Positions 27,108 through 36,175 of a stretch of DNA of 64,000 nt are shown here, piece after piece; within the stretch, counting starts at the first letter, position 1, and every line of letters starts with the position of its first letter. The position numbers and the translations under genes were made by a program. Below the pieces are notes generated by a model, which did no database searches, had not been told where the DNA came from, and was given only the letters and a program-made list of their open reading frames with translations. Source of the stretch: Candidatus Latescibacterota bacterium (GTDB lineage Bacteria; Latescibacterota; UBA2968; UBA8231); contig JAJEFJ010000042.1 of NCBI GenBank assembly GCA_022820485.1, positions 1 through 64,000 of the forward strand, written 5' to 3'.

Positions 27108-27848
27108 ATGGCTCTTTTAACGGATGAAGAATTATTGGCGACACTCGAAACGCAATTGCCAGCACTGCTCAAGCGGCACCCCGAGCTCGAAACGCGCGCC
27201 TATATGGCGTTCATCGAAGCGTTTGCCACCAAAAAGGAAGTAGCCGCTGTGCTCGCTGAGTTGCATGCCTTCCGCGGCGAGTTTGGTCAGTTCCGCTCGG
27301 AGGTCAACGAGCGATTTGAAAAAGTCGATGAGCGATTTGAAAAAGTCGATGAGCGCCTTGGCCAGATGAACCAGCGAATGGACGGCCTAAACGATAAACT
27401 CGATCTGACGGCTGGAGAACTGAACCAGCGAATGGACGGCATAAACGATAAGACCGATAAACTCGCCTTGGCGGTCGGGGGGTTTCAGCGGCGGGCGGGC
27501 CGGAAGCTCGAAGATGTGGTTGCCGGGGCGTTGCGCTTTGGGCTGAAGCGGCAAGACGTGTCCGCCGACAACGTGCGGCTGCGGCAGAAGCTAGCGGATG
27601 TGGAGGGGGTGGTGGGCCCGGCCGGACGAACCTACGAAGTCGATATTCTGATCGATAACAGCTCGCTGCTGGTCTTTGAAGTGAAGTCAGCCGCCTGTAA
27701 GGTCGAAGAGGTAGATCGCTTTGCCGACAAGGTGGAATTGGCGCGGCGGCAGCATCCCGACAAAGTGGTCGCAGGCGCCCTCATCAGCTTGGAACCGACT
27801 GATAGTGTGAAAGCGCGGTGTACTGAATGGGGCATCCAAATCCTCTGA
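27108..27848 (+). CDS. Coiled-coil protein with C-terminal PD-(D/E)XK nuclease-like domain
   Basis: A 246-residue protein. The N-terminal part is helical. Residues ~65-130 are short repeats (NERFEKVDERFEKVDERLG, and NQRMDGLNDK/NQRMDGINDK) that predict a coiled coil. The C-terminal ~100 residues contain EVDILIDNSSLLVFEVKS, a typical D-x(n)-E-x-K core of PD-(D/E)XK nucleases. Proteins of this layout (DUF3782-like, from memory) are abundant in cyanobacteria and other genomes but have no settled role; DNA repair or mobile-DNA processing is possible. The start has a strong AAAGGAGGA site. Confidence 0.65.
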   Translation: MALLTDEELLATLETQLPALLKRHPELETRAYMAFIEAFATKKEVAAVLAELHAFRGEFGQFRSEVNERFEKVDERFEKVDERLGQMNQRMDGLNDKLDLTAGELNQRMDGINDKTDKLALAVGGFQRRAGRKLEDVVAGALRFGLKRQDVSADNVRLRQKLADVEGVVGPAGRTYEVDILIDNSSLLVFEVKSAACKVEEVDRFADKVELARRQHPDKVVAGALISLEPTDSVKARCTEWGIQIL

Positions 27849-27859
27849 GTCGCGGCTGT

Positions 27860-29803
27860 TCATCGCACCCCCACGTACACCACATTCCCCATCTCTCCGA
27901 GACAAGAGTCGATCACCATCCACATGGCCGCGCCTAGGAGCTGCCCGGCGATCAGCCCGACGAAGAGCGGCTTGTACGTGAGGTAGCCGCGCGTGCCCGT
28001 GAATTTGAATATCACGGCCTTGCACAACCAGCCCAAAAACACCGAAAACCACGCCACGCCCATGACCCAACTATCGCTCACCGGCAGGCCGATGTAGTGC
28101 AGCGGCCACCACGGGAAGTGGTGCTGCATGTAAATCAGCCCGCCCATCAAGGCCGCGCCCACGCCCGTAAACAGCAGCCGCGGGCGGATGTGATCCCAGC
28201 CGACGGGATTGTGGATCTTGTCCTCTAAAAAGCGATAAGCCAGCGTCGGCACCCCGAATTGGCGCAGATTGATCCCCCCGTGCGTATAGTTCAAGTAGAG
28301 GGTGATCCAAAAGGCCCCCATCATGCCGACGACGACCGCGATAACTAGCCCCCAGAACAGGCGGCGGTGATTGGCTCCATGCCCGTGCGCCAGCTTGAGC
28401 GCGTTGGCCGTGGAAGCCATGACCGTGGTGCGCATTTCAGCGGCCCAAGAATAGCTCAGGCTAATCGACGCCAGCCCCTTCCAGCCGATGACATCTGTGC
28501 CCAAGGTATAGACCGCAAAGGGCTGCGGCAGCATGGTCGAAGAGGTAAAACCCACGCCGCCCTGGGCGATGACCCGCGCAATGGCCAGGAAAATGGCAAA
28601 CGCCCCGCAGAAAAACACCACCGCCGCCACCACCGGCACCCCGCTCAACAGCAGCCAGCCGAAAAAGTAGACCGCGCAGGCGATCCACAACCACACGGCC
28701 GCCCGGTACGAGAGAATCTCGTCGCCGTCATCGGCTTGGACCCCACGCCTAAACGCCGCGCCGAACACTTGGCGCAAGTGGGCCCGCGCCGTCCACAAAA
28801 TCGCCGCTACCAACACCAGCATCGCCCCCATCCCTTGGTGCGACAGGGCTATCGAAGACCCCGTCAGCGCTTCGTTGTGCCCCTTGATCTGAAAGCCGAT
28901 GACGTTGAAAACCCCGGTCTGGAAGCGACTCAACAAGTGAAAGAACCACACCGAGAAGGCCACGTTGAGATTGAGAAAATACGCCACGCCAATGATGGCA
29001 AAATTGACGAAGATGTGCAGCCGCACGCTGTCGCGGAGCAGCGTCAGCGGCTCGAACACCAGTTGCACCTCGGGCACGTAAAAGAAGTAGTGGTTCAGCC
29101 CGTCCAGCACTTGAATGGCAAAGGGCAACGAAAACCCGACCCACATCAGCGGATTGCGAAACAACTGCGGGAAAATACCCTCGTCGTTGCCGCGCAGCAT
29201 CTCCAAGGGCACCTGCGCCAGCGGGAAGACCAACCGCTCCTGTTCGACCCAAGGCCGCCGAAAGACGACCATCGTGGCGATCATCAGCAAGTAAACCGCC
29301 AGCATCGCGCTGCCCCAAGCCATAAGCGGCACCAGCCAAGCTCCCCACGGAATGCTCATCCCTGCGGGCAGCCCCTCGTAAAAAAAGCGCGCGGCCTCGG
29401 CTTCATGCGGCGCGAGCCAAGAGGGAATCAGCGGTTGAATCAGCTCGGTCCAGCGGTTTTCTGGCGTAGCGTAGTAAAAGGGACGGGTGAGGATGTGGCA
29501 CAGGTTGGTCACCAATCCCCAAGTGGGAATCGCCGACGCCACGACCATCATCGCGTACACGACCACCAACTCGCTCGTGCGCAGTGCCCAAGCCCTGAAC
29601 GCGACCTTTAACAAGGGATTGATCAAGCCCACCAGCAGCAGGAAGACCATCATCGCGCCGGCCGCAATGTAATCTGAGGTCAAGCCGGCGTTTTGCAGGA
29701 CGAGTACTGAGTAGGGACAAGCCAGATTCAACAAGAGAGCCGCCCCCGCGCCCAATACTAGGGCGCGCCGCGTCACCTCCAAACCAGTTCGCTCCTTGTG
29801 CAT
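27860..29803 (-). CDS. DUF6785-type polytopic membrane protein, paralog 3
   Basis: A 647-residue inner-membrane protein with 14 or so hydrophobic segments. It shares with the proteins at 4125 and 36176 the segment IPWGAWLVPLMAW, VEQERLVFPLAQVPLEM, TPENRWTELIQPLIPSWL and a C-terminal WFSVFLGWLCKAVIF block ending in GEMGN. It is more like 36176 than the pair near 4 kb. The frame extends to a TTG at 29878, but I use ATG at 29803, directly before the first charged segment (HKERTGLEV); no ribosome site is obvious. Probable transporter; cargo unknown. Confidence 0.7.
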   Translation of the reverse strand: MHKERTGLEVTRRALVLGAGAALLLNLACPYSVLVLQNAGLTSDYIAAGAMMVFLLLVGLINPLLKVAFRAWALRTSELVVVYAMMVVASAIPTWGLVTNLCHILTRPFYYATPENRWTELIQPLIPSWLAPHEAEAARFFYEGLPAGMSIPWGAWLVPLMAWGSAMLAVYLLMIATMVVFRRPWVEQERLVFPLAQVPLEMLRGNDEGIFPQLFRNPLMWVGFSLPFAIQVLDGLNHYFFYVPEVQLVFEPLTLLRDSVRLHIFVNFAIIGVAYFLNLNVAFSVWFFHLLSRFQTGVFNVIGFQIKGHNEALTGSSIALSHQGMGAMLVLVAAILWTARAHLRQVFGAAFRRGVQADDGDEILSYRAAVWLWIACAVYFFGWLLLSGVPVVAAVVFFCGAFAIFLAIARVIAQGGVGFTSSTMLPQPFAVYTLGTDVIGWKGLASISLSYSWAAEMRTTVMASTANALKLAHGHGANHRRLFWGLVIAVVVGMMGAFWITLYLNYTHGGINLRQFGVPTLAYRFLEDKIHNPVGWDHIRPRLLFTGVGAALMGGLIYMQHHFPWWPLHYIGLPVSDSWVMGVAWFSVFLGWLCKAVIFKFTGTRGYLTYKPLFVGLIAGQLLGAAMWMVIDSCLGEMGNVVYVGVR

Positions 29804-30010
29804 GGCCGCAAAATAGCCGCTAGTCCCAACGGCGGCAACCGCGACATTGCCGCGCTTCAGCCCTGCCGTTAATTTCAAAGCGCAAGCCTATCGTCGAAAT
29901 GCACATCCATCGAGCAGATCGTAGATCTGATTCCATCCCGCGACTAACTATGCCCGCCTACACTGCCTTTTGCCAGCAGCATTCCTGGCCCTGTGCCTTT
30001 GTGAAGTAGG

Positions 30011-30739
30011 ATGGGAGCACCTGTGCGCAAACCCCCGTACACGGCTGCGGACTTCAAGGCCAGCAAGCCCGAGGTCATGGGGCTCGTCGAAGTCCTGTTC
30101 AACCGCCGCCTCTCCACCCTACTCACCCGCCTGTTGGTCCGCACCCCCCTCAGTCCCAACCAAGTGACGGTCCTTTCCTTTCTCGTCATCCTGCCCGGTG
30201 TGTACCTGCTCTCCACAGGCGAGCGCATGGCCCTCATCGGGGCCGGCCTCCTCATCCAACTATCCTTTACGCTCGATTGCTGCGACGGCGAAATCGCTCG
30301 TTTGCGCGGCCTCAGTTCGCCATTTGGCGCTTGGCTCGACGGCCTGTTCGACCGCATCGCCGAACTGGCGCTCTGTCTCGCGTTGGGACACGCGTTAGAG
30401 CGCCAAAGCGGCGACCCACACGCCTACCTCTACTCCTTTGTCGTCTTCGCTTCGCTGGCCATGACCCACATCGCCACCCTGATGAATGCCGCGGCCTTTG
30501 GCAAGGGGCAGTTAGCGGAGTCCGCAAGCCGCGGTCTGCTTGGCCGCTTGGCCAACTTCGTGCGCATTCCACCGCTAAAATTGCGCAACTATCTGCGCAG
30601 CGGCATCGACGTCTATTTGATGGTTTTTGCCTTGGGCGCGGTGTTTGACCACCTAATGGGGGTCGTCTATTATTTCGCCGTTGTGCAGAACCTCTATTGG
30701 CTGGCCATCGTCTCGATGGTGATGCGGCAAAAAAAGTAA
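30011..30739 (+). CDS. CDP-alcohol phosphatidyltransferase family membrane enzyme
   Basis: A 242-residue membrane enzyme with the complete CDP-alcohol phosphotransferase signature: D89-xx-D92-G-xx-A96-R97, then G106, D110 and D114. Such enzymes transfer a phospho-alcohol from a CDP-activated donor to an acceptor in phospholipid or related lipid synthesis; the substrate pair is unknown. ATG at 30011 has no usable ribosome site; GTG at 30023 is in frame and has GGGAG at good spacing, so it could be the true start. It leads a tight group with the MscS-like and MgtE genes (13-bp gap). Confidence 0.82.
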   Translation: MGAPVRKPPYTAADFKASKPEVMGLVEVLFNRRLSTLLTRLLVRTPLSPNQVTVLSFLVILPGVYLLSTGERMALIGAGLLIQLSFTLDCCDGEIARLRGLSSPFGAWLDGLFDRIAELALCLALGHALERQSGDPHAYLYSFVVFASLAMTHIATLMNAAAFGKGQLAESASRGLLGRLANFVRIPPLKLRNYLRSGIDVYLMVFALGAVFDHLMGVVYYFAVVQNLYWLAIVSMVMRQKK

Positions 30740-30752
30740 CTGGAGGAGTCCT

Positions 30753-31589
30753 ATGGAGCCCAGCTCATCCGCTGAGATGCTCGCCGTCCTTGGTTCCATT
30801 AAAGAGAGCTTTTTCCACCTGCTGCCCAAGTTGGCCATCGCCCTAGTCGTCCTGTTCGTCGGGTGGCTCGTGGCGTGGTCGCTTCGCGCACTCGTGCGCC
30901 GCGTGGTCGAGCGTTTTTCCAAGCGGATCTCCGCGGGAACGACCGCGGCCGCTTGGCAGCAGGTCTTGGCCGACAGGGGACTCGGGCGCATCGTCTCGAG
31001 CAGCATCTACTGGCTCGTCTTGTTAGTCGCGATCACGGTGGCGAGCGAAGTCGTCGGTCTCCCGATTTTGACCACTTATCTGGCCGCTCTAGCACACTAC
31101 CTGCCTAGGGTCATCGCCGCGGTCGCGGTCTTATTCGTCGGTGTCGTCGGAGGTCGCCTCGTCAGCAATGCGGCAATGAGCACGGCCTTTCGCTTGCTGC
31201 CGCAGCAGGGGCAGCAGTTGGCCCGTCTCGTCCGGGGGATTATCGTCGGCGCGGCCATTCTCGTGGCAATCAAGCAACTCGGCGTGGACGTATCGCTGCT
31301 GACCAACATCTTCTTGATCCTGCTTGCCGCACTCCTCGCCGGCGCGGCCTTTGCGTTTGGGCTGGGTGCCCGCAGCGTTATCGCCAACATTCTCGCCATG
31401 CACTACGTCAACAAGTCCTACGACATAGGACAGCAGATTCGCCTCGGCGACGACAACGGGCGCATCGTGCGGACGACCTCCACCGCCGTTTTTATCGAGC
31501 ACGACGAGGGCGAGTTGGGCATCCCCGGCCAGCAATTCTTCGAGGAACGCTGCCTCCGCGTAAGCAAGGGGGTCTCCAGTGAATCTTGA
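30753..31589 (+). CDS. MscS-like small-conductance mechanosensitive channel protein
   Basis: A 278-residue membrane protein. Hydrophobic helices include LPKLAIALVVLFVGWLVAW near the N-terminus and LPRVIAAVAVLFVGVVGGRL later, both of the conserved TM-helix type of small MscS-like proteins. A small beta domain ends the protein (GQQIRLGDDNGRIVRTTST), the counterpart of the MscS middle beta domain; the large C-terminal cage of E. coli MscS is absent. It would relieve turgor or carry ions. AGG-type ribosome site (CTGGAGGAG). It overlaps the next gene by 11 bases. Confidence 0.75.
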   Translation: MEPSSSAEMLAVLGSIKESFFHLLPKLAIALVVLFVGWLVAWSLRALVRRVVERFSKRISAGTTAAAWQQVLADRGLGRIVSSSIYWLVLLVAITVASEVVGLPILTTYLAALAHYLPRVIAAVAVLFVGVVGGRLVSNAAMSTAFRLLPQQGQQLARLVRGIIVGAAILVAIKQLGVDVSLLTNIFLILLAALLAGAAFAFGLGARSVIANILAMHYVNKSYDIGQQIRLGDDNGRIVRTTSTAVFIEHDEGELGIPGQQFFEERCLRVSKGVSSES

Positions 31590-32421
31590 ACGACAGCTCC
31601 TCGCGCAATTTGCAACCGATCATCCGGCCGAAGTCGCGTCCGCCCTAGCAGCCATGTCGCACCGCGAAGCAGCGCTGGTGCTCGGCGACCTCGCGCCAAC
31701 AGTTGCCGCGAGCCTCTTGCACTACCTGCCGTCGCTTTCTGCGGCCCTTGCCCTAGAACAGCTAGCCGCCGAAGATGCGACCGCCATACTCACTGCCGTG
31801 CGGCCAGATATCGCCGCGGCCATCTTGCGCACGACCCCGAGCAAGCGCCGGGCCGCAGTCGTCGAGTGTTTTCCCTCACGCCTTCAAACAGTGATTGCAA
31901 ACCTGCTCATCTACGCCGAAGATACGGCCGGAGCGCTCATGGACCCGGAAGTACTCACCGCATTTGAGCAGGAGCCCGTGCATCAAGTGCTCGAACGGCT
32001 CCAGCGCAATCCCGCGCACGCTCTCTACTATCTCTACGTGATAGCCGAGGATCAGCGGCTCGTCGGCGTCGTCAATATGCGAGAGTTAATGGGCGCGCGG
32101 CCCGATGCCTCGCTCGCGGCCGTCTGCACGCGCCACGTCGCGGCCATTGCCGCCAGCGCCACTTGGCAAACCGTGGTGGAGCACCCAGCGTGGAGCAGCG
32201 TCCACGCGCTGCCCGTAGTGGACAGGGCTGGCCAGTTCGTCGGTGTCCTCCGCTACGAAACCGCGCGGGCTTTGGAGCGACGGCGAGCTAGTGCTGCGCA
32301 GACAGATAGCGGCTTGCAAACGGCCTCGGCCCTCGGCGAACTATTTGGCCTCGGCCTGCGCGGCATATTTCAATGGCCGGCCTCTGAGATCGCCGGTGGC
32401 TCAGGCAGACGAGAGCCATGA
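31579..32421 (+). CDS. Soluble MgtE-like N-domain/CBS protein
   Basis: A 280-residue protein starting at GTG, overlapping the channel gene. Residues ~1-110 resemble the superhelical MgtE N-domain (HPAEVASALAAMSHREAALV, and repeats of the same helix-turn kind), and ~125-240 are CBS-type repeats (AGALMDPEVLTAFEQEPVHQ, DQRLVGVVNMRELM). It has no membrane segments. In MgtE these parts sense cytosolic Mg2+ and gate the channel; here they stand alone. It overlaps the full MgtE gene by ATGA. It may be a separate regulatory subunit of the next protein, or a duplicated half. That pairing is inference from order. Confidence 0.66.
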   Translation: MNLERQLLAQFATDHPAEVASALAAMSHREAALVLGDLAPTVAASLLHYLPSLSAALALEQLAAEDATAILTAVRPDIAAAILRTTPSKRRAAVVECFPSRLQTVIANLLIYAEDTAGALMDPEVLTAFEQEPVHQVLERLQRNPAHALYYLYVIAEDQRLVGVVNMRELMGARPDASLAAVCTRHVAAIAASATWQTVVEHPAWSSVHALPVVDRAGQFVGVLRYETARALERRRASAAQTDSGLQTASALGELFGLGLRGIFQWPASEIAGGSGRREP

Positions 32422-33731
32422 TGGAACAGCCAACTCCGCACCAAGTGATCATCCAGCGATTCGTCGAACTCCATCCCGAGGAAGTGGCGCGCCAGTTAAA
32501 CGACGCCGAAGTGGCAGAAGCCATCGTCGTGTTGCAAGGCGTGGACGATGCGGTCGCGGCAACCGTCTTGCAGCGGATGGAGCTAGAGCGCGGCGCACAC
32601 ATTTTAACGCACTTGGACGACGCGGCCTTGAGTCGCCTTCTCAACCAACTCGACCCGGCCATTACGGCAAGGCTAGTGGCGCATCTCGACGAGTCAGCGC
32701 GGACGCGGATCTTCGCGTTGGCGGGCACAGAGCGCGGGCGGGAAATCCAAGAGATCCTCTCCTATCCCCCAGGCACGGCTGGATCCCTGATGGACGCCCA
32801 AGTCAGCACCTTTGCAGTGGATTGCCCGGTAGCCACCGCGCTAGCGCGAATTCGCCAGCTCGGCAATCGCCGCGCCATGGCACTCGTGCTACGCGACGAA
32901 AACGATCGCTATGCGGGCTTGGTGCGGCTGCCGGACCTAGTCGCCGCCGATCCCGAACTGCTGCTCGGCGATCTCCGCGACGGCACGGTCGTACAAGTAC
33001 AGCCCATGACGCCGAGAGAGGAAGTCGTCGAACTCCTCAACACCTATCACCTCACCAGCCTGCCGGTGGTCGATTTCCAAGAGCAAGTCATCGGCGTCAT
33101 TCGCCACGACGGCCTCGTGAGCGCGGTGCAGCAAGACTTGGCGAGCGATGTCCAAGAGATGGTCGGTGTATCCGCGGAAGAGCGCGCCCTGTCCAAGCCG
33201 TGGGTGGGCATTCGCAGCCGGCTGCCCTGGCTCCACATCAACCTCGTAACCGCCTTTCTCGCGGCTGCGGTCGTCGGCCTCTTCGAGGACACAATTGCCA
33301 AGTTTACCGCGCTTGCGGTCCTGCTGCCCGTAGTCGCAGGTCAGTCGGGCAACACCGGCGCACAGGCCCTCGCCGTGACCATGCGCGGACTCGCACTGCG
33401 CGAGATCCGCACTTCGCATGCGGCCCGCGTCCTTGGCAAAGAGCTAGCAATCGGCTTTTGCAACGGGCTAGCCATCGCCGTGGTAACCGCGATCGGCGTC
33501 TTTATCTGGAGCCAGAGCTTCGGGCTAGCCCTCATTATGCTATTCGCCATGCTGGCGTCCATGATACTCGCGTCCATAGCCGGCGCAGCCATCCCAGTCG
33601 TGCTGGTCAAGCTGGGTCACGACCCTGCGACGGCGTCCTCGATCATTCTCACGACCGTGACCGACATCGTGGGCTTCCTTTCGTTTTTGGGCTTAGCGAC
33701 GCTGCTGGCCGGTATGCTCCCGACTGGCTAG
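32418..33731 (+). CDS. mgtE: MgtE-family magnesium transporter
   Basis: A 437-residue protein with the full MgtE order: N-domain (~10-125), CBS pair (~130-250; GTAGSLMDAQVSTFAVDCPV), and a C-terminal five-helix channel domain (LPWLHINLVTAFLAAAVVGL; VAGQSGNTGAQALAVTMRGL). The NTGAQALAV segment is the Mg2+ selectivity region of the family. Imports Mg2+ when the cytosolic level is low. It follows the MgtE-like soluble protein with a 4-bp ATGA overlap. Confidence 0.9.
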   Translation: MMEQPTPHQVIIQRFVELHPEEVARQLNDAEVAEAIVVLQGVDDAVAATVLQRMELERGAHILTHLDDAALSRLLNQLDPAITARLVAHLDESARTRIFALAGTERGREIQEILSYPPGTAGSLMDAQVSTFAVDCPVATALARIRQLGNRRAMALVLRDENDRYAGLVRLPDLVAADPELLLGDLRDGTVVQVQPMTPREEVVELLNTYHLTSLPVVDFQEQVIGVIRHDGLVSAVQQDLASDVQEMVGVSAEERALSKPWVGIRSRLPWLHINLVTAFLAAAVVGLFEDTIAKFTALAVLLPVVAGQSGNTGAQALAVTMRGLALREIRTSHAARVLGKELAIGFCNGLAIAVVTAIGVFIWSQSFGLALIMLFAMLASMILASIAGAAIPVVLVKLGHDPATASSIILTTVTDIVGFLSFLGLATLLAGMLPTG

Positions 33732-33733
33732 CA

Positions 33734-33806
33734 ACAACGGACATTGCAACTCTTTAACCTGCTCCATTCCATTCGCAATTCCCACAACGGACATTGCGGC
33801 TCTTTA
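33734..33806 (+). repeat. Two 23-bp direct repeats 50 bp apart
   Basis: Copies at 33734-33756 and 33784-33806 match in 21 of 23 bases: ACAACGGACATTGC, then AA or GG, then CTCTTTA. They lie just after mgtE and before the aldolase gene. They could be binding sites for a regulator of the aldolase gene, or simple duplication. Confidence 0.6.
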
Positions 33807-33856
33807 TATTTATTAACGCGACTATAACGCGAAACAAAAAACAAGGAGACACCTAA

Positions 33857-34807
33857 GTGGACGCCATCGCAGCCATCGGCGGCAACCGCCCTCTCAAAGC
33901 CGAGGAATTCGCCCGCCGCGCTTACAGTTACGCCCTCAATCCCGCCCGCAACCCGCTCAAGGAAACCCTCGACCAGTGCGAGTCAGTAGCCAAAACCCCG
34001 CCCCTGCTGGGCGGTTTCAACGACGTGCCGTGGCACAAACTGCGCGACGCCGAGGTCCACGCCTGGGCCAAGGCCGGCTGGTCGTGGATAGTCAACGACG
34101 CCGAGCACAGCCAGTGGGAAGGCTGGTACGGCCGCGAGCAAAACGCCGTCCTCTCGCGCTACGGCATCCTGCCGGTCCAGCGTCTAGCCCGCGAGGCCCG
34201 CTCCGAACACGGCGACGCCTTCCAACTCGGGGCGCGGGCGACCATGCGCCCCTATGGCACCACCTACGAGGAGGCCGAGCGCTATTTCCGCGCCATCAAC
34301 TTCCCCGTCCCCGGCCAAGCCACCCCAGATGACCGCGGCGGGTATCCAGTCCGCGACGGCGAGCGAACCATGATGTTCACTCCCCACGAACTGCGCGGCA
34401 CCGAGACCGAGACCCAAGGCTGGATCCAGTTTGAGACCAAGGAATACATCATCGACAGCGAAACCCGCGACCGCGTCCTCGACCTGATGGCAGACCAAGG
34501 GCGCAACAAGGCATGTGGTTTCGTCGGCCCCTTCGACGCCATCCTGCGCGAGGGCGACCTCCCCGAAGTCAACGACGCGGTCAACGCCCTCTTCCGCGCC
34601 GCAGCCGAGCGCGGCGTCCACACCGGCCGCGTCGTCGGTCACGGCGCCATGGAAGACCCCCGAGACATCGAAGACGGCATGGTCGAGGCCATCGACAACG
34701 GCGCGCGCCTGATCTGCGTGCATCCCCTCACCAGCGACATGGTCTTTCGCGGTGCCTACGCCATGGCCGAGCCTTTCTTCCGCGCCTGCAAGCGCTGCGG
34801 CTTTTGA
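33857..34807 (+). CDS. HpcH/HpaI aldolase-family protein
   Basis: A 316-residue TIM-barrel protein. SWIVNDAEHSQWEG (metal/substrate loop), QLGARATMRPYG, and GFVGPFDAILREGD match the HpcH/HpaI aldolase or citrate-lyase beta family, which cleaves or makes 2-oxo-acid aldol products with a divalent metal. The exact substrate is unknown; the large insertion around residues 150-210 is unusual for the family. The start is GTG at 33857 with AAGGAG upstream. It is followed by two envelope proteins on the same strand. Confidence 0.72.
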   Translation: MDAIAAIGGNRPLKAEEFARRAYSYALNPARNPLKETLDQCESVAKTPPLLGGFNDVPWHKLRDAEVHAWAKAGWSWIVNDAEHSQWEGWYGREQNAVLSRYGILPVQRLAREARSEHGDAFQLGARATMRPYGTTYEEAERYFRAINFPVPGQATPDDRGGYPVRDGERTMMFTPHELRGTETETQGWIQFETKEYIIDSETRDRVLDLMADQGRNKACGFVGPFDAILREGDLPEVNDAVNALFRAAAERGVHTGRVVGHGAMEDPRDIEDGMVEAIDNGARLICVHPLTSDMVFRGAYAMAEPFFRACKRCGF

Positions 34808-34835
34808 ACATTCCCTCACAATTTTAGGAGACCTT

Positions 34836-35609
34836 ATGCACCTGCTTTGCGTACTGATTGGCATACTTGCGCTAGTAAACACTACTGTCCACGCTCAACC
34901 CGAAGACGACGCGCCAGCCGAGGAAACGGTCGCGCTTGAGCCCGTCCAAGTCCCCGTTCATGCCCCCCTCAGCTACGACCCCTACTACGTCCTGCCGGGC
35001 GGCCTAGGCTACACCAGCGTCGATATTGGCATCCGCACCGCTCCCTCCACGTTCAAAGAGCTCAAGGACGTGAGCAATATCATCGCCATGGCCAAATTCA
35101 ACCCTCACGCCCGCGTTGAAGTGGGCGCGCATCTCACCTTTGGCTTTTTCAAAGACGGAAATTCCAACTTTTCGTCGCTCGTCGTCGGCAGCAAGTACCA
35201 ACTCGGTACCAACCGTGCGGCGACCGCTAACATTGTGCTACCCGCCGGAGACATCGACAATCCCGGCTTGGCCGTCGGTCTCATGCAGACCATGCGCATT
35301 GGACCCGCCTTCCGCTTCAACACTCGGTTGCAGGTCGCCGCACTCGAAGGCTACGCTGAGGAGGGGGTCGTCGTTGATCTCTTGCTCGAACCAGCCCAAG
35401 TATTCAGCGAAAAACTAAGCGTGTACCTCGACCTGCTCCTCACGTCCAACACCTCCGACTTGGAGGGTGATCTCAGCATCCGCTTAGAGCCGAATTTCGA
35501 CATCGGCCTCGGCGATGGCATGGTGCTAAACGCAGGAGTCAGTATGGATTTACAAGGTGAAGAACAAGAGGACGTCGGGTTGTTCATAGTGCTATTACGC
35601 GACATGTAG
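34836..35609 (+). CDS. Exported beta-rich protein of unknown function
   Basis: A 257-residue protein with a signal peptide (LLCVLIGILALVNTTVHAQP). The mature part begins with an acidic stretch and then consists of alternating short strands (GLGYTSVDIGIRTAPS; PHARVEVGAHLTFGFF; AATANIVLPAGDIDNPGLAV), typical of a small outer-membrane barrel. I do not recognise a family. The start ATG at 34836 has TTAGGAG at good spacing. It is 28 bp after the aldolase gene and 8 bp before the next, so it is probably in one transcript with both. Confidence 0.6.
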   Translation: MHLLCVLIGILALVNTTVHAQPEDDAPAEETVALEPVQVPVHAPLSYDPYYVLPGGLGYTSVDIGIRTAPSTFKELKDVSNIIAMAKFNPHARVEVGAHLTFGFFKDGNSNFSSLVVGSKYQLGTNRAATANIVLPAGDIDNPGLAVGLMQTMRIGPAFRFNTRLQVAALEGYAEEGVVVDLLLEPAQVFSEKLSVYLDLLLTSNTSDLEGDLSIRLEPNFDIGLGDGMVLNAGVSMDLQGEEQEDVGLFIVLLRDM

Positions 35610-35617
35610 GAGGTACC

Positions 35618-36163
35618 ATGCTCATTTTGCGCAGTATCGCGCTGGCGACTTTGCTAGCACCGGCCATGCTGGCCGCAGACGGCGCGGGCCACAGCGTTGG
35701 ATTCGTGGCCGGGCCGACCTACGGTCTGGGGCTCAGCTACGGTCGCCAAAATCCCGCCACCGGCAACGGCTGGCAGGTTTCGGGGTTTCCGTATTGGTCC
35801 CAAGAGGAACGCTATCTCTTTGGGGGGCTTACCTTGTTCAAGACCTTGCACCAAGGCGAGTGGGCGCGAGCGTTTTTGTCTGGGGGCGTGGCCGCGTTCT
35901 ACCGGCGGAGTGAACATTGGGATTTTGTTCGCGACAGGCTAGACGTCAAGGTGAAACCAGATGTAGAGGTAGGGCTCCATGTCGAAGGCGATAAAGGGAT
36001 CGACGAGAAGCTAGATGTCGTAGCGGGGCCGGGCGTGGGGTTAGAGATCGGCACCAAAAACATCGCCGTTTCCATGGACGTCCCAATCGCCATCTTCCTC
36101 GTGTCCGACGACGGCTTTGCCATTCGCCCCATTCCCAATTTCGCCTTGCTCTACCGCTGGTAA
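35618..36163 (+). CDS. Exported small beta-barrel-like protein
   Basis: A 181-residue protein starting with a short signal peptide (LRSIALATLLAPAMLAADG) and continuing as beta-strand-like segments (GNGWQVSGFPYWSQEERYLF; VGLEIGTKNIAVSMDVPIAI), ending LYRW, fitting an outer-membrane barrel. No family recognised. AGGAGG precedes the ATG, 8 bp after the previous gene; both may act in the envelope together. Confidence 0.55.
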   Translation: MLILRSIALATLLAPAMLAADGAGHSVGFVAGPTYGLGLSYGRQNPATGNGWQVSGFPYWSQEERYLFGGLTLFKTLHQGEWARAFLSGGVAAFYRRSEHWDFVRDRLDVKVKPDVEVGLHVEGDKGIDEKLDVVAGPGVGLEIGTKNIAVSMDVPIAIFLVSDDGFAIRPIPNFALLYRW

Positions 36164-36175
36164 CGCCCCTGACAA

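Noticed and set aside
32243..33757. 504-codon plus-strand ORF overlapping the MgtE genes
   Set aside because: Arg/Ser/Pro-rich frame shadow of MgtE coding in another frame.
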